Part shown: positions 45,356 to 58,800 of the stretch, one piece after another | How the letters are laid out: each line of letters begins with the position of its first letter | Position numbering within the stretch: the stretch's first letter is position 1 | Assembly: GCF_932526225.1 (NCBI RefSeq) | Contig: NC_064035.1 | Span: 11,333,296 to 11,397,295, forward strand | Reading direction: 5' to 3' | Source of the DNA: Nematostella vectensis | Taxonomy: Eukaryota; Cnidaria; Anthozoa; Actiniaria; Edwardsiidae | Length of the DNA stretch: 64,000 bases | The notes under the pieces: generated by a model | What the model saw: only the letters and a program-made list of their open reading frames with translations | Databases searched by the model: none | What the model was told of the DNA's origin: nothing | Position numbers and translations under genes: made by a program

Positions 45356-46008
45356 TGAGAAAGCACGAACTTTGACGAAGTGAATAGAGCTGGTACACGC
45401 ACCTAAATAACCTCGATACAGCCAACCAATCATTTAAGACTTTCCTATCGTCTGTTTAAACAGATGGACAAGCAGCTACGGATTGTAACAAGTTTAAAGT
45501 AATTTTCACTTTGAATACTTTTCTTTGCGTGGTCGTCTAAGAAGGGCAGGATATTACTTTATAAAAGGCCCATTTGTGTTTTGAATTGATAATAGGGTAT
45601 TAAGTTATGAGAGTCTTTTTGTTGTTTATTTTCAGCAATTAGCGCTACCGATGTTGAAAATCAAAGTCCCAAAGAAGTCTCGTGCTGTTTGTTTAGAAAG
45701 CAAATGCTACGGCGTGAGAGTTTTTCTACTTTTTTGATCGATATATTTTTTCTCGATTTTCATTCACAATCCATCAAATCCAAAAGCACTCATTCTTCCC
45801 ATCCTAACTTTGCAAGGAAAGAAAATTTAAAAAGAAGTATTTTTGGCCTTGATGTTTAATGTTCATTTCGTATAATGTAGTAGTCGCAATTATTATTTTT
45901 TTCCTCACTCGAATACTTGATGTTTTCGTTCGAACCCTGAAACTGTCCGATTTATAAGTGTTTAGACCTATTTGTGTTACGACCTCCCTTGTGCGGCGTT
46001 GTACTTTA

Positions 46009-46202
<194 letters not shown>

Positions 46203-46483
46203 AATTACTCTTCTTATGATAGAGCGCAAATAGAACACGCGTAGACTCTGTTTGATAGAAAGGCAAGACTCGTGTCGCAATATAAAATGATGCGGTATAA
46301 AAGCGGTGTTTTGTATTTGATTTTAATCAAACTGTGACCGTGAAATCAAATAATTAACGAAAGCATTTTGATTCTCTTGCCTGTAAATAAAAATCTTTAT
46401 TCCTGAAAATTGTGACCATTTTGTCATACAAAAATACTACAAAGATTCTCTACGGGGAGTTGGAAAACATGGAAATAATTGGA

Positions 46484-49319
46484 TCAAGACTGCTGGGACT
46501 CGTTATCTGTCTCAGCTAGCGATGACTGAATTTGTAAAGTGTATGATCCTGATCCGGTTGCCGTAGTTACCATTCGAATGTCCCTTCCTCCCTCATCACC
46601 ATTATCCTTGTTGATGACGTCATCAACTTCATACTCGCTTGCGGATGACTCCACGACGGTCCTCAGTTTGTCGCGTTTAATGTAATAAATAAGTTCATCC
46701 TCTTCGCGGTAAAAATCATTCATGTCCACACTACCGAAAATCATTGCTCGGCCAGTCGACTTGGACTCTAACTTGGATACCTTCTTGGATTTTCCTTGTC
46801 GACCTTTCACCACATTGTCCCCAAGACCTGGGAAATAGGAGAATTTCCTACGGGACGTCTTATTGTACAGCCCTTTGGTGTCGGCCGGAAGCCCCCTGCC
46901 ACGGACTAGTGCCAATGCGCGCTCGTACGCCGTCCTGTGCGGATCCATGCACTTATGGTCTGCATACGGACCTGACGGCCTCTCCTTCTTGGGCTTGATT
47001 TTGAGTTTAGCTGCCTTCTCTCTCAGTTCGGACGTCTTTAAGAGTCGCGGGAGTCGTTTGTAATAATCTCGAGCCTTGTTTTTGAGGCTTGTACCGGGGT
47101 GTTTGCAGTACTTGTTGTTGTGGGAACCTCCCATTTGCGAAAGCTCGTCTCCTTCTTCGCTTCCATAATAATAATAATCATAATCTCCATCTTGTGATGA
47201 CCTGTCCGTGAGATCTCTGGACCACTGGGGGTCCATTCCAGAGTGGTCACCGTCATAGTCTAGCTTTACGCTTCTTCTCCTTGGCTTTCGAGCTCTAGAG
47301 CGACCCTCGTCAGTCGAGACCTCATTCTGCACTGAAAGAGAGGAGAGCAGTCCTTGAAGGTTTTCGTCGTCAACTTGAACTCCGTCAGGCAGGTCACTAG
47401 GTACTCTACCTTTGCCACTAACACTCAAACCTACGTCTATATCACCCAGTTCGAGAGTACTATCTGTCTTTTTTAGGTTGGATTTTCTCGCTTCCTCGTT
47501 CTCACTACTATGGGAAGTCTGTCCAGACTCTCCGCTGCTCTGCTCACTGGTCTCATCGCTAAACTTGACCTGCTGCTTGTGGAAGCTGGAATCTGGATGA
47601 GAGCCTCCCTTACCACCATCACCAGGGTCAGGCGTAAGAAGCACCCTTCCCTCTTCGCTTTCAAATCTCTTCCTGTCAACCTCACTGAACGTATAAATAT
47701 TATCATTGAATTGGGTATCGAATTGCATTCCTTTTAAGTGCTTTGAAGTCTTTTGGACGAGTTTCTGGAAATCGTAAAGGTGACTCGTGTCCACCAGTTT
47801 GTCGACGAAGTCGAAGTTCAGTGGACTCGCCAGCATTCCTCTTTTTTCTTCTTCTTCTTGCTCGCGAAGCTTCATCAAGAGGCGATCATTGTAAAGGCGC
47901 TCACTCATCAGGTAGTAACTCTCTCGACGCCGAGGCGCCCACCGGACCTGTGGCATACAAACATTATAAAACTTTGGTCTGGAAAAAGAAATAAAGGACA
48001 GTGGAAAAATAAACAACAGTGTAGAAGATATACGTTTTAACGCTATGCAAGGCTAGACTGTTTGTTGTGTATTTGGCGGATCCCTTAACTTTCATTCGGC
48101 TAGAGCAAAGTTTTATACACACGAAGAAAGTCGTTGAGCTTGTGGTAACCTGGTAATGTCTCTCTCTATTTTCCAGCATAGTGACAGGAGTGTTAAAGCC
48201 ATTCAGTCATGCACTAGTGACTTTTTCATAATACATACACAACACCGACACAAATAAAGTTCAATGTTTACCTGACCGAAGAATTTCCAATTCAGAGCGA
48301 AAGTTGCAAGTTTTTGGAGAACTAGAGAAAAAATATAGGGAATGCGAATGTACGCATACTTCACGCCACATTTAATTCTGCACGAATTCTGGTTGTTTTG
48401 CAGAAGTGTGTTTAATCATTGTGCGTATATACACTTCAAAGTAATCTTCACTTGATGATTTTAAACAACTAGTCCCTGGGGTTCTTTCTGGGCTCCCTGG
48501 GCTCGTATCAACCGTGAGGAAGCGTGGGATCTGGAACGAGCTTACTCACGGAGAAAAAAACAAATCTGTACGTCACATCTGCTGCCCACCACAAGCAGCT
48601 TACCAATAGTGGAACTTGATGTGCTCCTTCCTTACGAGCTCCGAAGAGAAGCGCTGCGCATCTTCTTTGGTGGTGCCGCAGCTCATTTAGATCGTACCGC
48701 GGGCTCGTTTTAGCTGCTTTCAAGGCGGACACTCTCTTAGCCTCCGCCAGGCGTTTTTGCTCCCTCATAATCTGCTCTAAATGTTCGCGCTGGTTTTCTA
48801 TGTCCTCCACAAGTTTCTATAAAGAAATGTATATTTTAAAGTCGTTACAAAAACTGTAACGCGATCGTAGCAGGCATTCCATTATTTGGAGTCCAATTCT
48901 AGTAATTTGTTTATTCATATCCTTATCTAATGTTCTTGATGATCTTGGTGTACAAATCCGTTGGTTAAGCTAGCTTGGTGTTTTGTCAAACACCCGAAAT
49001 AGGTGAAAGGCTCTATCAGCCGCAATTTTGTCGTCCTATCCGATATAGAAAAATAATCTTTCAGCATCGGTACTATCTCCAATTTATTTATTTCACGAGT
49101 GATTTTGGAATTTTATTTGCAATAAAAAGAAATGTTTATTTGCAATATAAAGAAATGCTATGTAAAGAAAAACAAAACATATTGAAGGTGCTAACTGGGT
49201 CCAGTTAACACACCGCATACCTTTCGATAGTGGTCGCCATACGTCATCTGTGAGTACTTGGCATCGTAAGAAGAGGTCACATGACCAAACACATGATAGC
49301 CAGCGGAAAAATGTCTGCC
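46484..49319 (-). CDS. Unrecognised charged/coiled-coil protein, 3' part (5' exons not found)
   Basis: Three exons in phase 0: 49319-49221, 48816-48604 and the long last exon 47947-46484. They encode at least 590 residues. The first visible exon reads GRHFSAGYHVFGHVTSSYDA and ends in HYRK. The second has a helical, probably coiled-coil stretch (EDIENQREHLEQIMREQKRL). The last has a second charged helix (MKLREQEEEEKRGML), then a long low-complexity region rich in Ser, Asp, Glu and Lys with a DYDYYYYGSEEGDE acidic-Tyr run, a basic block (ARKPRRRSVK), and a C-terminus ending in ETDNESQQS. Such composition is common in cytoskeletal, ciliary or signalling scaffold proteins, but I recognise no domain. 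No credible upstream start exon was found before 49319; it may lie in 49320-52695. Most of the last exon is probably disordered. Confidence 0.75.
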
Positions 49320-52300
49320 CTGTTATTAAGAGAAATTTGATTATTCACTGTCATCAAAATAAATGACTTACAAAAGAGGAGATAAGCTGGCATATCCCCT
49401 TGAGTTGGACTATGCATAGACGAAAAATGAAATTAGTTCATAAAGCATAGCCAAGAATGATTGGACAATGTTTATAGGAAAACTCCGAAGCCAAAAGATT
49501 AAAACTTTAATTATGAATTTAGAAAGAGATGAAGTTCTTTTGTGTCGCAAAAGTGACCCTTAAATTGTTTTTTACCACCCCTCAAATGAACATCTGTGCC
49601 AATCTTGGTGATTTTACCCATAAAAGTGCCGTGGAAAATAACTAAGCCACATTACTAACTGCTTTAGCGTACGTACATTTACAAACGCGATCCAATCTAT
49701 GTATTGGAAAATCTGATTTTTGAATATATTGTAAGCAGATGTAACGGGCCGTTCCCGTGATACGGGATAAAGCCGTTACTGTTTCTTCCAAGGAACACCG
49801 AATCACCACGCAAAATTCGTAATCAATTGGGAACACTGCTTGATACTTCTTCGGATAATTCTTGTTCAGCAAAATTCTTCATACTTAATACTACGCGAAA
49901 CATTCTTCACCTACACGACCGCTTTTGGGGATTATGCGATTTCGCGTGAGTGAGATTGAATTCAGAAAAATAAGGTTAACATGAAAATACCTATGTTATA
50001 GAATCCGATAGTTTATTTATATTCCGTTTATTTAGCAATATTTATTGGGATTGTTTTGCAAGGAGGAGTTGTTTTTGCATCTACTGAGAAGTCCTTTGAG
50101 CTGCGTGTATTATTCTGACGGTAGAACTTTTTGATATTGTATATTCATAGCGGTCTAACATGTTTAACATCTGCTTTATCCGAATAAGATGCCCAAAAGC
50201 CTCAAAGATCAGCCGATGAACCTCCTTTTTATATAACGTAAAATTTCCAAACTAAGCCTTTGCCGTTCTAAACTTTTCAGCAGTTTTAGGCTGGAAACGT
50301 TAAAACAACGTTTTTAAAGTTTCCTAACAAACACAACTCTTGTATAAAGGTTACAGGTTATAATATTCTGCAGACCAAACGCACAAGAGGTTATTTTAGA
50401 TTTTTTTTCTTTTTATTTCATGCGTTTTGTGTGCGTATTTTGTAGCTCTCTATATACCAATCTGAGCCAAACAGGAATACCTCTTTTGGCACTTGTGTTG
50501 CTATGAAAAGATCTCAAAGTTATTTCAAGGAGAATAGGTAATAACTGAACCATGTGTTGCTAGGCGGTGAGCAGAGTGTTATTCAAAGTCGAATCCAATG
50601 AAAGAAAGGTTTGTTAGTCTTTGCATTTTGTTAGAGCTGTGGGGTCTTGATGTCTGTGTGGTTGTCACGTTGTACCGTACGCTAATTAGAATCGAACGAT
50701 CGATTGGATAAAGTTGATTTTGTTATTCTAGTACAAATAATGAATAAGAATTATTCATTATAACTATATCATTCCCTTCACGAGATAGCTCTCAATGTGG
50801 TGTTATTTTACACAAGACAGACCATTAAACCTGTTGTTAAGCCATCAAACAGTACACAAACCTTGCAAGGTTAAGATTGCGCATGTCTCAAACTTACCGG
50901 CTGTCTCTCAGGCACGGGCAAGAGGTCCCGAAGACCTAGCCTTTTCTCTTTCCACATTTCAGAAAATTTTTTTAGCAATTTTACCCTGTTTCGATCCGCA
51001 GCATTTTTGTGGCTGTATCGATAACTCGTTGATGGGCTAATTTCCAATGCTTTTGTACGCGTGACTTAAATTATAGTTTAAACTAACTTTGTGCCCCATG
51101 AGAATTCAGCTTAACTTTCATTGGTTTTTATTAACTAATAGGGGGCTTATTAAGGCATACGCTTTTGTCAAGAGTTGTCATCATAACGTCTTTTCCAATT
51201 ATCTAGACGCTCGTCCACGGTTTTTCCCATTTTCTAAAGATATTGTTACAAGTTCGAAGGCATGTGCATTTGGTCGTTGGTTCATCAAGTCTTTCTTTCT
51301 AGAAGGTGCTTATTTTAGTAATTAACATGGTCGTCCGCCTAGATCGCCCTGAACAATCTTTTGTTTTGAACAATGATCCTAAACGTATAACTGCACAACT
51401 CAGGGGAGTCTCTGAAGGGGTCTGAAGTTATTTTTGTATTTTGATAGACTCAAGTTTTGATAGACTCAAGTCAAGTCAGGTGTAAAACAACTGTTTAGTG
51501 TGCTTGTTATTTCCAACAACGCAGCATGTAACTGGTTTTTAATTACCTAAACCACAGAGGAGTACTGGCGGACTTGAACTGTTGACTTGATTGCATTCCA
51601 ACGACCCGTTCTTATTAATTTATGTGGAAATGTGACCGTAGAATGACAATGTGTATGAGCAAAATAGCTCGCAAATTGAAAAAAATATTTACCTAAGAAG
51701 GTACGAAAGTTTGAAAAATATTTTTTTTGAAGTGTCAAGTGTTTTGTCCGTTTTCGTGGATATGATCGTTTTCTTTACATTCCGCCATCCATTATAATTT
51801 TCATAGTCTTGGAGACCCAACACATGAGAAGTAATTTCAATGTTTTCTGGATGTTTATAATAGATTTGCATTCATATTACAATTTCTTATAATCGCCATA
51901 ATTTTTTTTATTAAACTTTGAGATGTTTTGATATACAAACAACCCGAACGCTTCCTCGCTAAATCCGATTATTGCAAGGTCCATTTAGAGAAACGAATAT
52001 CTTGTGGCACTCCCCATCCGAATGTTTTGTATTATTGCGCTAATCATAAGAAAAGTTTCGGTTCAGACAACTTTATGAAATGATGTATCCGGATATCTAA
52101 GATGGCTTTTGGGGAAGTTAACGTCAAGGTAACAATATTAGAGAGAGAGAAAAACTTTTACATCTTTCACTGTGGGAACGTCCATTAAAATAATCATTTT
52201 CGCGTGTTATTTGTCCATGATAAGAATTTCAAAGTAATGTAAATCATGGTTATGGAACATCGCTTTTCATAAAAACCGTGTAGGCTTTTTTTTCAATCGT

Positions 52301-52695
52301 TGAACAACAGGGCTGAAAGAAATGGATTGAAAATACGTTGTTCCATGTTGATCCCCGCCTCACCTAGCGTGCTAGTCAGACTTCTCAGTTAAAAGTTCTG
52401 TGAAACATTCAACAAAAATTTGGTTTAACTTCCTGTCTTTTGCGAAAAAGAAATGCTTTCGTTTCCCTTGGATTGTAGGTATGGGATACTATAGTTGTCA
52501 CTTAAGCAATATTTCCATTTTTTGTATTTATATTCTAGGATATGCTTGTTGTAGCTAAAGCAACGTTTTCTATTATCTTATCATTTTGTATTTATATTCT
52601 GACAGAAATAAAATAGACTCGAAACTTCGGGTATGCTGGTTCTCGGTAATACAATGTTTATTACTCTGACGCATTTGGTATTCTCATTCTAGGGT
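49320..52695. other. 3.4-kb region between divergent genes, no gene seen
   Basis: This should contain the 5' exons and promoter of the coiled-coil gene (leftward) and the promoter of the LamG-MAM-TLDc gene (rightward). Only short open frames without coding character are visible. Near 52500-52695 the text TTTGTATTTATATTCTAGGATATGCTTGTT recurs in degraded form just before the signal-peptide exon. Confidence 0.5.
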
Positions 52696-52838
52696 ATGTT
52701 GTTTCTCGCTTGCGCGGTAGTGATGGTCTCAAAACGTGCTTCTGCTGTTGAGGTTCCGGACTCTAGCGTGTCCATAGGTAAGGCGAATATTGCAAAGGTC
52801 TTCCCGTTGGGTAAGGGGATAAAGAGCTTCAACTTCAG

Positions 52839-52869
<31 letters not shown>

Positions 52870-55800
52870 GCTCAATAGTTGTCCCGACAGGTGTTGACCG
52901 GCGACAGGTGATGGTTGCCTTCTAGATCTTTCTTCTCTATTTCGGCCCACTAACCGAATCATAATAAAACACGGCATTCACGATGGTAATAACTAGAGAA
53001 CACCTGTCTTTCTGAGGTTCTGGTCGTTTAGAAACCTGTTTGTTCGAGTTGTTGGGGTTGGCTAAAAACAAAATAATATTTGTTGCTCTTATTTATAAAT
53101 ATAAATCAATAAATAAACTATCCTTACCAATAAATGCAGAATATTTAGGGAAGATCATCTGAGTTACAAGTTTCAGCCCGTAGGCTGGATCCCGTTGTGG
53201 GAGGGGTGTACGGGAGGGTGGATCCACATAAAAGTCAAATAAAAGAAAAGACAAAAAATCGCGAAGGATATTCTTAAGTCTTAGTTTAAGATGTCAAGAA
53301 CCTTTTTGAAGGTTTTTTTCCCATCAACTTCATCTAAAAGAAACCAACAACAAAATAGACGACGTGTGTGAGGGGAAGGGGGGGAGGTATAGACTTTATT
53401 TTCGATACGCATCATACTAATTTTGCGAATCACGCATTAAAAAGAGGATGTGTTCGCAGGCCATGGTAGAGGTCTTGCATAGCAATTGTGTATCAACTGC
53501 GCAGTATTAAAAAAAAACCCTCAGAGAGGGGGCATCATTTCCCATTTTTGTCGTAGGAGATTTTCACTGGCCTTTGAACAACATAACCAACGCCAAGCTA
53601 AATGAAACCGCCCTTAACAAGATTGCGGTGGCATATGGCAATGTCGAGGACGAGGACGGGTATGTGACGCTATCTGACAGTAAAGCACATATCTACGTAG
53701 AGCAAGACTTCGCCGCACAGTGTATCACGAATCCAAACTTCTGTCCACATGGATTGACCGTGGCATTTTGGGTTCGATTTCCAGGTAAATATTCTATTTG
53801 CATATAACCAGATAAAACCGCATGGTGAATTTTGTTTCGATAAATGATTAACCACATGTTTAAAGTTATTTTTTTCAACATATATTTTTAATATTGTCCT
53901 TAATATATTTCTTCATTACCAACACACTGCCAGGAATGTATTAGGAAGATACTTTATCCATCAGATGGGAGATCTAATAACACACACAGCACAACATTTA
54001 CAGTGCTCTGATATTCAGCACGCGCGTTAATATTTTTTTCCGACTATTTGGCGATCTACTTTTGTTGGCGCTAAAGCTTAGTGATGGCGTTCAACTTTCC
54101 TCCATCTTTCTTGTATCACACACCAACAAAGTTTTCCCGAATTCTCACCAGATGCATTGCCATCGGCTGACTCAGTCAACTACATCATTACGTCTGGTGC
54201 TGAGGTGTACAACTCGACTGGTTTCGTGCTCTACCGGTCTAATGACCTGTACGTGGTCACAATACGTGGATCCGATCTGCTTTGGAACGTGTCTGCCACA
54301 TTCTCTACAAGCGCATGGTCTCAGGTGGCATTCACTTGGAAAATTTCGAGTGGTGTCAAACTCTACAAGGATGGCACACTTCAAGCGTCTTCAAACAATA
54401 AGATAGTAAGTTTCATATCGCCGGAAAGGGATCCTGTTGCTTTGGACATTGAATCCAGGGTCCAGGCCCAAAGCTTTGTAGAAAATACAGTCTATTTGTT
54501 GCTGCTTATAGCATGTGATTGGTGTCCAGAGCCAAGATTCTTAGGGCGCGTTTTTTCCTATCATTCTGGAATGGGAATGGTTGGAAGAGAATGTTCAGAA
54601 CGGCATTCGAGTCATTTACCCCCCTTTGGGCACCTAGCTTAAAGGGATTAATTGCTCAAGCCAGCATATTGTATTTCAGTTATCTCTAGTCTTGATTGCT
54701 AGCACACGTTCACAGCTTCACTCTATAATTCTTTGTTCTTTTCAACGTTTATATATCAAGCTCATATTTTTCCCGCCCTCCCACCCTGGGCTTTGTGTGA
54801 AGGGTGGCAGAGAGGTTTATTATTATTATTTTAGTTTTTCATTTATCAGTTTGTAGTGATTTTATAATAAACTTCTCTTATGCCAAACACAAAACAGTGT
54901 CAGTGGTTTATGTTGGGTTGAGGAATTCTGCTACAAGTAGCAGAATGGGTGGAATGGCCTTCATTGCATTCCGGAATGGGAACGCGAGATAACGAACGCG
55001 CGCTTTTTCTATTCTAATCATTCTCATTCCGGAATCACGAGTAAAAAAACGCGCCCTTAGTTTCATGCAGTGTACAGTCGATTGTTGCTCTAAGCTTTAA
55101 AGAGTATGTAGAGGCGACCCTAAAACGAGCTCCTAAGGCCATTTTGTTTGGTGGAAAAAACTGCGAATCTAATCCTCAGCTCTCCGTTTCGATCAGGAAA
55201 TTGCCGTAGTTGGAGTTTTGCCAGATTCTCACAATAAATTTAGAGACAAGACACTATTGACTTTTCTCTTCAAGTTAATTCGGCCTCTTTTACCACCATG
55301 GATTATTTTTAATTAGGGCTTCGAGCAACCGAATCTCGTCACTTGAGAAAGCCTGGCTTTCTACAATTGTTATTCATTTTAAGAATTAAATCCGCGTTTT
55401 AGGATTTAGGTTCATTAAAATCCGTCAATCCATGTTTTAAGATTATTCCGCGTCCACCAATCCGCCGATCCTCCAAATCGACGTTTTAGGGTCGCCCGTA
55501 TATAGTCTCTGTTGCCTTTTTAGAGAATGTGAATGCCGTTAAGTGCAAAGACACCACATAACTTTATAGATTATTCAACTCTGTTTGATGTTTATTCAGA
55601 GAGTGCATGGATGGCGTGCAAGGACAGGACACTACTAAGCTTTATAGAGTATATTATAGTCTCTGTTGCTTAATTATTAGAATGCGAATGTCGTTAAGTG
55701 CAAGAGTATTCAGTCTGTTGTTTATTCAGGGAGTAGATGGCGTCCAAGGACAAGACTCAAGGCTGTATATCGGTGTCTCTGGGAGTGTCCCATCCGCAGG

Positions 55801-58800
55801 AGCGCCGTCGCTGAGTATTCACAGCCTGACCATCTGGCACCAGGAGCTGGAGTTGGACACGATCAACAAGTACATGAGCTCAGGTACAGCACCAGGGGCG
55901 AATCCAGAGGTGTTTAAAGGGGTGTTAATCTTTCTCCCCTTGTGGTCAATAGTATCGCCACTTTCTGGACGTGTGGCGCTTTTATTGTGACGCGCGTGGA
56001 AATTTTCAGTGCGAAAAGCACCGGAAAGGGAAAATGCATGGTAACATATCAAGTGAAATTGGTATCAAACTCTTAGCACGTTTGTTTATGGTGGTTCACT
56101 TTTTTAGCCCACTTTATCTCCCTAGCCCAAGTTGCATTTGGTCCAGATCCAAGTGGTTTGTCCCCGTCTTGGAGCTCAAATTATTACAATTCTGAAACTC
56201 CCACAATCGGAACAGGCCCAGCAAGAAGCGTTCAAGGTGCGTTTAAGCTTACCTTGGCCGTAATAACAGAACGTTTAACAAAAATCCTCGGGTACAAACA
56301 CCGCCATCAGTGCTGAGACAAATGACATAACACTGTTAGACCTCACAATGTATTCCGTGTTATGTAGCCACCATGTAGGACAGTGCTGCGAGGTACTTTT
56401 GCGGCCGTTTTCAAGTTTTTCTTTTCGGGTAAACCAAGCGAAACTGTATCAGCAATGAAGGATGATATTGGCGCTGTTTTTTTTTTAATATAAAATGAAT
56501 ATGAATTGCTGTACTTCTAAATGTAGATAAGAACAAAGTAATTCCTCGGCAATATTTGTTAAAGCCGCATTGTCACCAGTTTACTTCTGGTAGATTACGT
56601 AACAATCTCCGACGATTCTTAACGGAAAACACGAAAAATATTTCCAAATTGTAAAAGCAGTGTTTCTATTGAAATATTATTTGAGGATATGTTTGATAAT
56701 TTAGAGCGGATGGCCTGTTTAATAGCGCGGATTCTAATAGATTATATTGTCTTTTAACGGTTAAGGTTTCCGTCGGACCTCCGGAAGTAAACTGATCACT
56801 ATTGTAGCTTGCTGCTTGCTTGCTACTGTCAGTCAAGACTTGCAAAAGATTTGAACTCTTGTGAGGGACACATTCTAGAGTTGGCCAATTGGCTAGAAGA
56901 GTTGCGCACAGAGAATACAGAAGTTAAAAATTATGTAAATGATGATTGCGTATATTGCAAACCCTAAATCCCGGAGGAAATACACTCTTTTTCATATATA
57001 AGAATGTCTCCATTTTAGAACACATTAAACTAAAAAAGCAATATGTTGCTGCTATCTGAACCTCGGCATGTTCTTAGCATTTTCTTGAAATTTGTGAAAT
57101 CTCAGCCTGGACGTTCTTATAAAAAAGTTTCTTCTAAAAAAAGAGTGTATTGTGAAAAAGCTCCATCCTCTCGTTAAAGAACCTCTGCACGCAAAAGTAA
57201 ATATCTTTATTCTAAAACTCTCTGGATGAATTTCAACTTTAGCCTCTGTTTTCAGATCCACAGACATTTGGGGTGTACTATTATGTAAACTTTACTTATT
57301 CCCAACCAATCTCATTGTCAATCCCGATATCGTTGGGTGAGTTGGGTGCTTGGACATTGTGCTGGTTCCAAAGGATTTCACTACCCAAAGATGAGCAGAA
57401 CATCTTGTTAATGAGCGCGGGCAACGGAGTCACGATTACTTTTTCAATGAAAACTTCACTCCTGATCTCTTTTACTAGGTAAGAAACATCCCATCTGTCA
57501 GTCTTTTTGCCCGTCCTGCTTAATCTCCGCATATCTGTCCACGTCTGTCCCCGTTTGTCCGTCCGCCGTTTTGTCTGTCCGTCTGTCTTTCCGCCCGTCT
57601 TCTCTTCTGTCTGTCCTTTTCCTTCCAGCCGCTTTGGGCATGTGGCTTAACATGATCTTCTATTAATATCAGCGAGAGAGATAACGAGAAAAAAACACTT
57701 GATGACTTGACGAGTGACTCCTGGAATCATATCTGTCTGCTGCGAGATGTTGACAGCACTTTCACCGTTTACCTAGACGGTACGAGACAAGACATTTCTC
57801 TAAAAAAAAGTGAAAGCTACGTGCTCGTGCCAACCATCACCCTCCTCCTTTCCGACGGCAGCGCAGGCAATCGTTTTATGGGAGATCTCACAAGACTTAA
57901 CATGTGGAACCACGTTTTGACCGCCGACCAGATAAAGGCGCTTGGATCATGCTCGCTTGTTGAGGGGAACGTTATTCGCTGGTCCGAAGTTTTAGATAGC
58001 GCGTTGCGAGATCGTGCCAACGAACTCTGGTCATCCTACCAGTGCACCCAAGGTAAGCAGTATACACGTATTGCTGGTTTACAAACCAGCCTGAAATCTC
58101 TAAAAAAAGTGGAAAAAGACAGGAATGAGTACTTTTCCAGTTTAGAGCCGTCCCAGGGCCGCTAAAGAGGAGCCGTGGTCCGAAAAATTAAAAGAAAATA
58201 TAACAAAATATCGGCTAGAGGATTACCCACTCACCAGTCTCTTGACATCTGTGTAACCACCCCCCCCCCCCCCCCCCTCCCCCGACAAAACTTGCGCCTC
58301 GGAGACAACCGATTTATCAAGTGTATGTCAAAATTATTAGCATTTATATTCTTTAAATTATCAGATAAAAATTAAGGAATTGTATTTTTAAGTTGGTGTT
58401 CTGAACATTAGATTATTGGTTCCTCGAGGCGTCAAACGGCAATGATCCGTACGTTAGCAAGCCTTTCCGTCTCGTGTCGGGGGAAATTCCTCCCCACGTC
58501 GACTGTCTACATTTTGACTACAGCATGGAGGGAAGCGACATGGGCCGTCTCAAAGTGCGACTCGAGCAGCAAGATGGCGCCAGATCCCTTCTCTGGTCCA
58601 TTACTGGGAGCCAAGCTTCTGGATGGCATGCGGAAAGTCTTCGCATTGCCAATATTACAGGATCGAAGGTGAAGAGACAATCAGGATAAAGGCATGCAGA
58701 ATACAAATTTTTTTTGTATTGGTCGTGCATTTTTAAATATTATGATTGTGATATTCTGGTGATTATTGGTGGTGGTTCCGGTACTGCAGTATGGCTAAGA

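Noticed and set aside
46744..48040. Plus-strand open frames over the coiled-coil gene
   Set aside because: Antisense shadows of the long terminal exon.
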